64,000 nucleotides of DNA from the NCBI GenBank assembly GCA_020631735.1, contig CM036199.1:19695553-19759552 (forward strand), read 5' to 3'. Both the position numbers and the translations under genes were made by a program. The notes beneath the pieces are model-generated. The model made no database searches. It was given only the letters and a program-made list of their open reading frames with translations, and had not been told where the DNA came from. The DNA comes from Saccharum officinarum. Lineage: Eukaryota; Streptophyta; Magnoliopsida; Poales; Poaceae. Shown here in pieces: positions 58,857 through 64,000 of this stretch (position 1 is the stretch's first letter; each line of letters opens with the position of its first letter).

Positions 58857-59065
58857 CCCCGCTCTTTGCGCGGGTAGGACTGTTGCAAAACGGGGCTGAC
58901 TGTTTCATCAGGGGTAAACTGTCTACGTGACGGGTACTGTTCTAGTTGGGTACTGTTCATGTTGGGTACTGTTCACCGAGATCCAGTACTCAGGTGGGTC
59001 TGTTCACCGAGACCTTTACTGTAGTTAGCACTGTAGATACTGTAACTACCTCACCGCGTTTAAAG
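58857..59065. repeat. Short-motif-rich stretch ('tactgttc')
   Basis: About ten spaced copies of tactgt, gactgt or cactgt ('gggtactgttc' three times). It looks like part of a transposable element, but I cannot name it. It ends where homology with KCR copy 1 starts. Confidence 0.45.
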
Positions 59066-60172
59066 GTCTTTATAGATTTAGAAATTCAAATTAGTTTAGA
59101 TCATTTAGATGGAGCCCTCGTCAAACCCCAAACAATTAGAAATGAACACCTGAAATGAGAAATAGATCAAACAAATTTCTTAGGTTTGCTTCCAAACATC
59201 TTTTCAATGTCTGGGCCTCTTATCTTAGAATAAATATCCCCTGCTTGTCTTTCAAGTACTAACTTATTGTACAGCAGGAGTGTTTTATGTTAGTCTAGAG
59301 ACATACTTAACTTTTTTAAGGGAAGACATTATATTACATCGAGAGAAAATAACATCTCTATTTACATTCAAGTCTCTATATAAATAAGATACGACACTAT
59401 AGTAAATTCATATGCCCTAATAATTTTTTTCATCTTTAGTTCATGTCTTTGATGATTGTCTAGTCTAATATGTCAAAATTAGTGACCCAAATTACCAACA
59501 TTAGAGCATCACCTCCAATCATCCACAACGACATATCCAAAACTTTGGAAATGCCACGTGATCCAATACCCGGGAACTTCCTTTAGCTGTTTTGTTATTT
59601 AATCACCAAAATCCACTAGCTAGGGCGGGGAGATGAGCTTTTAGTTGGCCATGCTTTTGCCTTAGCTTTACAATGAAGCAAGAGGTATTTTAGTGATGGC
59701 GATGGTGGCTTTGGATTACTTTACACGCTCGAGTTGTTGCTGGAGCGTAGATGGGTAAGAACTAAGAAGCTGCTTATATAGTGGAAAGAAATATAGACTA
59801 CTATTGAGAAATGGGATAGGTTGGGAGATAAAGTTACATGTACAGAGGCATGATTAGATTGGAAAAAAATAGAGATGTGATGTGAAATGTTCATGTTTAC
59901 CCATGCCAATAGTCTTGCAGATATACTTTGATGATCTACCAAGTTGAATACAAGACGAAAGATCACCATATGGTCCATGCTTAGATTATTTCTTCTACGA
60001 GGAATAACATTCTTACACCAACACACTATAATGTAAATGTATATGGAAGAAACCCCTCTGGAGGCTTAATAAAGGCATCAATTCCACGACTTGCTAACTA
60101 TGTGGCCAATACCTGGTCGTCATTACTACTACTAGACATGCTATATAGATGGTATGACTAATCTTGAGGCAC
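59066..60172. other. 3' flank of KCR copy 2
   Basis: Counterpart of 41141-42268, differing by scattered single bases and a 22-base deletion near 59213. No other gene. Confidence 0.6.
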
Positions 60173-63100
60173 TCATTGTTGTGAATGTGTCTTCCTCTTG
60201 GCATCTTTGTCCCTCCCCTTGGTGCGAACATCTAGTGCTATGTTGAGGATCATCTTGTCAGCGACAGGCTCAGGCACAAGGGAGAAGAGGAGCCACAATA
60301 GTGCGTGTGTCCAGTATGGCGTGCACCGTGGTTCGTACCCGATGTAGCGAATAGCCGCGTGAGCATATGTATCAGGGGATGGCACGAAGAAGGAGGAAGT
60401 CTTGATGGATGCCATCTTTGTGGCCACTAACATTGGTACCTGCACATTGTATATGTACATAACATGCATATCATAGAACATTAGATCAATATGTGCTCAA
60501 TGGTTACGTATGCATGGCAACAAATTTCAAAAGACTTGAATTGATTTTGTGTTGTAGAAGTCATGTAACCCTCTAGCTAGTAGGGTAGGCAGTGGCTGCC
60601 TAAGCCATTGATGTCATGGTAGGGGCATTGTGTGGCATTGTGCCTGCGGAGATGGAAAACCGATGACAATGGCGACTGACAACATAGGTGAGTATGGAGA
60701 GATAAGCTGGGCATGCTGTGGTTGTCGACGAAGACTAGTCTACTTACGGACATTGGATAACGGTGCGACGTCAATTAGCTTTGGAAGTTGGTTGGTACGA
60801 CAACAACAACTAGCTAGTGACGCTATCGCATGGTAATGTCCAGTTCATTGTGGCAGTAGCACCCTTTTTACCTAGTGGGGCTAAGCGGTGGTAGTGGTGA
60901 TGAGTATCGAAAATGGTTCAGCGGGTGCGAACATTTTTGTGGTGCTACAACATTTCCTTCGGCGGTGTCTGTGGTGGGCTAATGCCTACTGGTTTGGCTT
61001 TCATCCATGCACATTGAAACGACAACGACTAAACATGCATGTCTATGTCTAGTTTGTTGTTATAGTGACAACTAGCATATGGACACCTATTGCTAGGTTG
61101 CCCATGAATGAGTGCCTATGGCATTAACTCGGGTTCGTTTGGATGCCCATGTATTGTGGCAATGGCGACGTTATTCGCTTGGCGCGACGTTAGGGTTTGG
61201 TGGCACACTCTGGTTGGTGTCGCATGGGAGGGTGGCAGACCCTATGGTTTGATGTTGTGGCGTCGGGTCATGCGTGTCTGGTGGCCTGGTTCGTGCAACA
61301 ACTTCCTCCTATTGGCAACAGTTTGTTAAACCATTACTTTGACGGCTTGTCTCGTTGTGCAAAGACATGTTTGGTGTGCCAATGGTGGCTCTCGGCATAT
61401 GGCGGGGGTGCGAGGGTTTTCGAGGTGAGATGGTGGTTTTTGGTCAAAGACTCTACTTCTTACTGAGGTTGGCAATGCTGACATATTTGGCTCCATGTAC
61501 CTTGTTGGAGGCTTTGCCTTGAGGTCACTCTCCTCCACTTATGTGTGGGTGGGTGGGTAGGGGGATTCAATTGAAAAACTTGTGTCTGATTCTTCATTTG
61601 GCGTGGCGGCACTTGTGGATAACATTTTCCTTCTTGAATAAATCACCACCGAACACCCCTCTCCTCTGAGCTTACCGTTGTGGCATGTGGGCCAATGTGT
61701 TGCTATTGAGGTGTTTTGGTGGGTACGTCAGTAAATTTATTGTGTTGTTGTCGTGATGTTGCTTCTTTCATGTGGGTGCCTTAGTTTTTTTATTTGTTGT
61801 ATATTGTTGTTGTAAGTCTCCTTGTTGATATGCACCCAAGTAATTTCTTATCCGTTGCTTTTTGAAAGAAAAATAATAAAACTCATGACAACATGCTTGC
61901 GCTATTGTTCCATTGTTTTCATGCGTGACACATGACGACTGTCTTTCTTTGGTGCATTTGAAAGGTTTTCGAGGAGGTGTAATAAATAATGGGTTTAATC
62001 TCCAACTAAACATGCATATCAACAACGGTTGGAAGTTGGAACCATCAGCTGAAACATGCGCTGCATGACATCGTGTAAGACTGTAAGTGATGTTCATACT
62101 CGGACCTATCGCACTCCAGTACGAGTCTCACTCAGGACACCATGAGAAAAATCATGTTCTTATTCTTATATTGTTATACAGGAGGCTTCTCTACTAGTAA
62201 ATATAGTTAATTAGGATAAATGTTTTCACAATAAAAAAAATAATAGTTAATACCTGGCACTGCACGTCAATGCCTTTGCTCCTGTACTCGACATAGAGGC
62301 ATCTTGAAAATTGGTCGATATAGCTGGTAAATCAAAATATAGTCACAAAACATTTGTTCAATGTTAAGAATTAGGTAGTAAATCACAACAGTTTAAAACA
62401 TGAAAAGTTTTTTGCCTCATATACGTGCATGAAGCGACACACAGATATAAACTATTTGGAGAGCCATCACATAAATATTCTCTCTATAGCTCTTGTGTCT
62501 CCAACGAACTCTCTAAGCTTTGTTCTCTATGCTTCAATGATTTATCATATTTTTTCTTGTATAAAGAAATTTATGAGAAAACTATCTTGTATTGAATTTA
62601 GAGGGTGATGTAGCCTATCCATAAGCGAGAGTGAGGTGGGTAATTTTGGAGAGCGGAAGATACGGAGAATAGTTTAAACTTTAGAGTCTATATGAGATTG
62701 GCTTTTTAATTTGTTTTCTAAATTTTAAAATAAAATGTTATACAGAGAGTCTCTTGAGATGTTCTTAGAGACAATGCTACAGAAACAAACTTAAGGAACA
62801 CCTTTTAGCTTAATTTCTTAGAAACATAAAAGAGAGATAGCCAATGGTAGGGCGGTCGGTGTTTCCAGGTGTGGCAAATTTCCATGAAAGAATGCCAATG
62901 CACGACTACAAAAGTTAAAATATCTGAGTACCTCGTTGCAACTTGCAACGAATGAATTTTGATTGTTTATGTTGTGTTGACCAGACTGTCTCAAAAAATT
63001 GACTAAAAATTAAACAAATTTGAAATCTCATGAATAAAAAAAACTTAGTGCTTCCATGTGATCAGCCCAAAATTGTACTTTTTAGTGGCATGCATTTTGG

Positions 63101-63906
63101 CAACAGTCCCATTAAATTATGAAGGTACAAAGGTGCATCTGCATTTTCACTGAAGAACTACTGAAGGTGCATCGGCATCGGTACGACTCAGAAATTTCAA
63201 ACAGCTACTGAAGAATTTGAAGAGTTGAAAGGCATAACGGTAGAGGCACTCACGCCTTGGTGGCGGCGTAGACTGTGTAGAGCGGGTCGGACGGCAGAAT
63301 GGCGGAGGCGCCGGAGCCGATGTTCACCACGGCGCCCCGCCCGCGTCGCACCATGCCGGGGAGCACGGCATGCGTCACCCGCGTGACGGCGTCGACGTTG
63401 AGCCGTACCAGGTTCCGCACGAGCGCCTTGTCCACCTCGTGGAAGTAGCGCGCGTACGGGTAGCACGCGCCGGCGTTGTTCACGAGCACGCCGACGTCGA
63501 GCTCCGCCAGGAACTCACCGAGCGCGCCCACCTTCGCGGCAAGGCCGTCGCCGGCGAAGTCGAGCACGAAGGTGCGGACCTGGGCGCCGGGGTGCCTGGC
63601 CGCGACCTCGGCCGACACGGCGGCGAGCTTGTCGGGGCTGCGGCCCACGAGGACGAGCCCGAGGTCCGCCGCGGCCAGGCGGAAGGCGAGCGCGCGGCCG
63701 ATGCCGTCGGTGGCGCCCGTCACGACGGCCCACGTGCCGTAGCGCCGGCGAAGCGGCCTCGCGGGCCGCAGGAACGCCGCGTACAGCCACAGCGCCAGGC
63801 GGGCCGCGGCGCGCGCGCACAGCAGGAGCCCCAGCGCCGCGAGCGGCGCCGCCAGAGCCCACGCGGGCTGCGTGTCGTACGCGCTCCACGACGCTAGTCC
63901 GGCCAT
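60173..63906 (-). CDS. GL8: Very-long-chain 3-ketoacyl-CoA reductase, GL8/KCR type (copy 2, 3 exons)
   Basis: Exons on the minus strand: 63906-63254, 62323-62254 and 60439-60173, with the same splice sites and phases as copy 1. The product is 329 residues. [12 protein letters not shown], the catalytic Ser in NIGSG and YAATK are unchanged. I see two base differences in exon 1 (one changes residue 20 from Val to Ala) and, in exon 3, changes giving ILNIALDVR in place of ILNVALDVH. Introns differ by a few substitutions and small indels. Both copies look functional. Such closeness fits alleles or homoeologues placed side by side by the assembler, or a very recent duplication. The intact promoter lies mostly beyond the window; the 5' flank runs to position 64000. 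Confidence 0.93.
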
Positions 63907-64000
63907 GGAAATGGCGATGAGGTGGTCTGGCTGGTGCTTTCAGCTCCGCGGGCGCGTGGTGTTGCTGCGGGACCTGGCTCTGGCTGTTGCAGATGGGTAC

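Overview
The window is nuclear DNA of a grass, most likely a panicoid of the sorghum / sugarcane / Miscanthus type. This is inferred from the transposon families, from a glossy8-like ketoacyl reductase and from a monocot-style kelch gene. There is no sign of bacterial or organellar DNA. Two runs of exactly 100 N (32715-32814 and 58757-58856) are assembly gaps, so the window is three contigs joined in a scaffold.

Layout. 1-9116: minus-strand Ty3/gypsy element (Tekay/Del-like chromovirus) with a 4.1 kb 5' LTR, PBS, a small extra ORF, gag-protease and pol running off the left edge. It sits in a Mutator-like element (9117 to about 9763). 10010-13700: an old, internally deleted gypsy element with both LTRs. 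14002-15351: an inverted-repeat DNA transposon with a MITE in one arm. 16.2-21.5 kb: a two-exon gene for a ubiquitin-like (BAG-family-like) protein, flanked by a diverged direct repeat. 22.0-29.6 kb: nested LTR remnants (SIRE-like Copia, Athila-like gypsy). 30.2-32.7 kb: a MITE, a near-perfect hairpin, a LINE tail and the decayed second copy of the ubiquitin-like gene. 32.8-41.1 kb: minus-strand Tat/Retand-type gypsy element with several lesions. 41.1-46.2 kb: three-exon very-long-chain 3-ketoacyl-CoA reductase gene (GL8/KCR type), minus strand. 46.4-50.0 kb: two fold-back elements around a Mutator-like element. 50.2-58.3 kb: 19-coding-exon kelch gene (KLHDC4 type), plus strand. 59.07-64.0 kb: a second, nearly identical copy of the KCR region.

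The host genes are not a pathway cluster. KCR acts in ER fatty-acid elongation for cuticular wax and sphingolipids, the kelch protein is a conserved scaffold of unclear role, and the ubiquitin-like protein resembles the N-terminal half of BAG co-chaperones. The observation I rank highest is in the first retroelement. The small ORF between its PBS and gag begins with a stretch that lines up with the N-terminal tail of histone H3 (K4 and K9 in register) and ends with a sequence that looks like a SUMO-interacting motif. This suggests a histone-mimic protein in a chromatin-targeting retrotransposon lineage.
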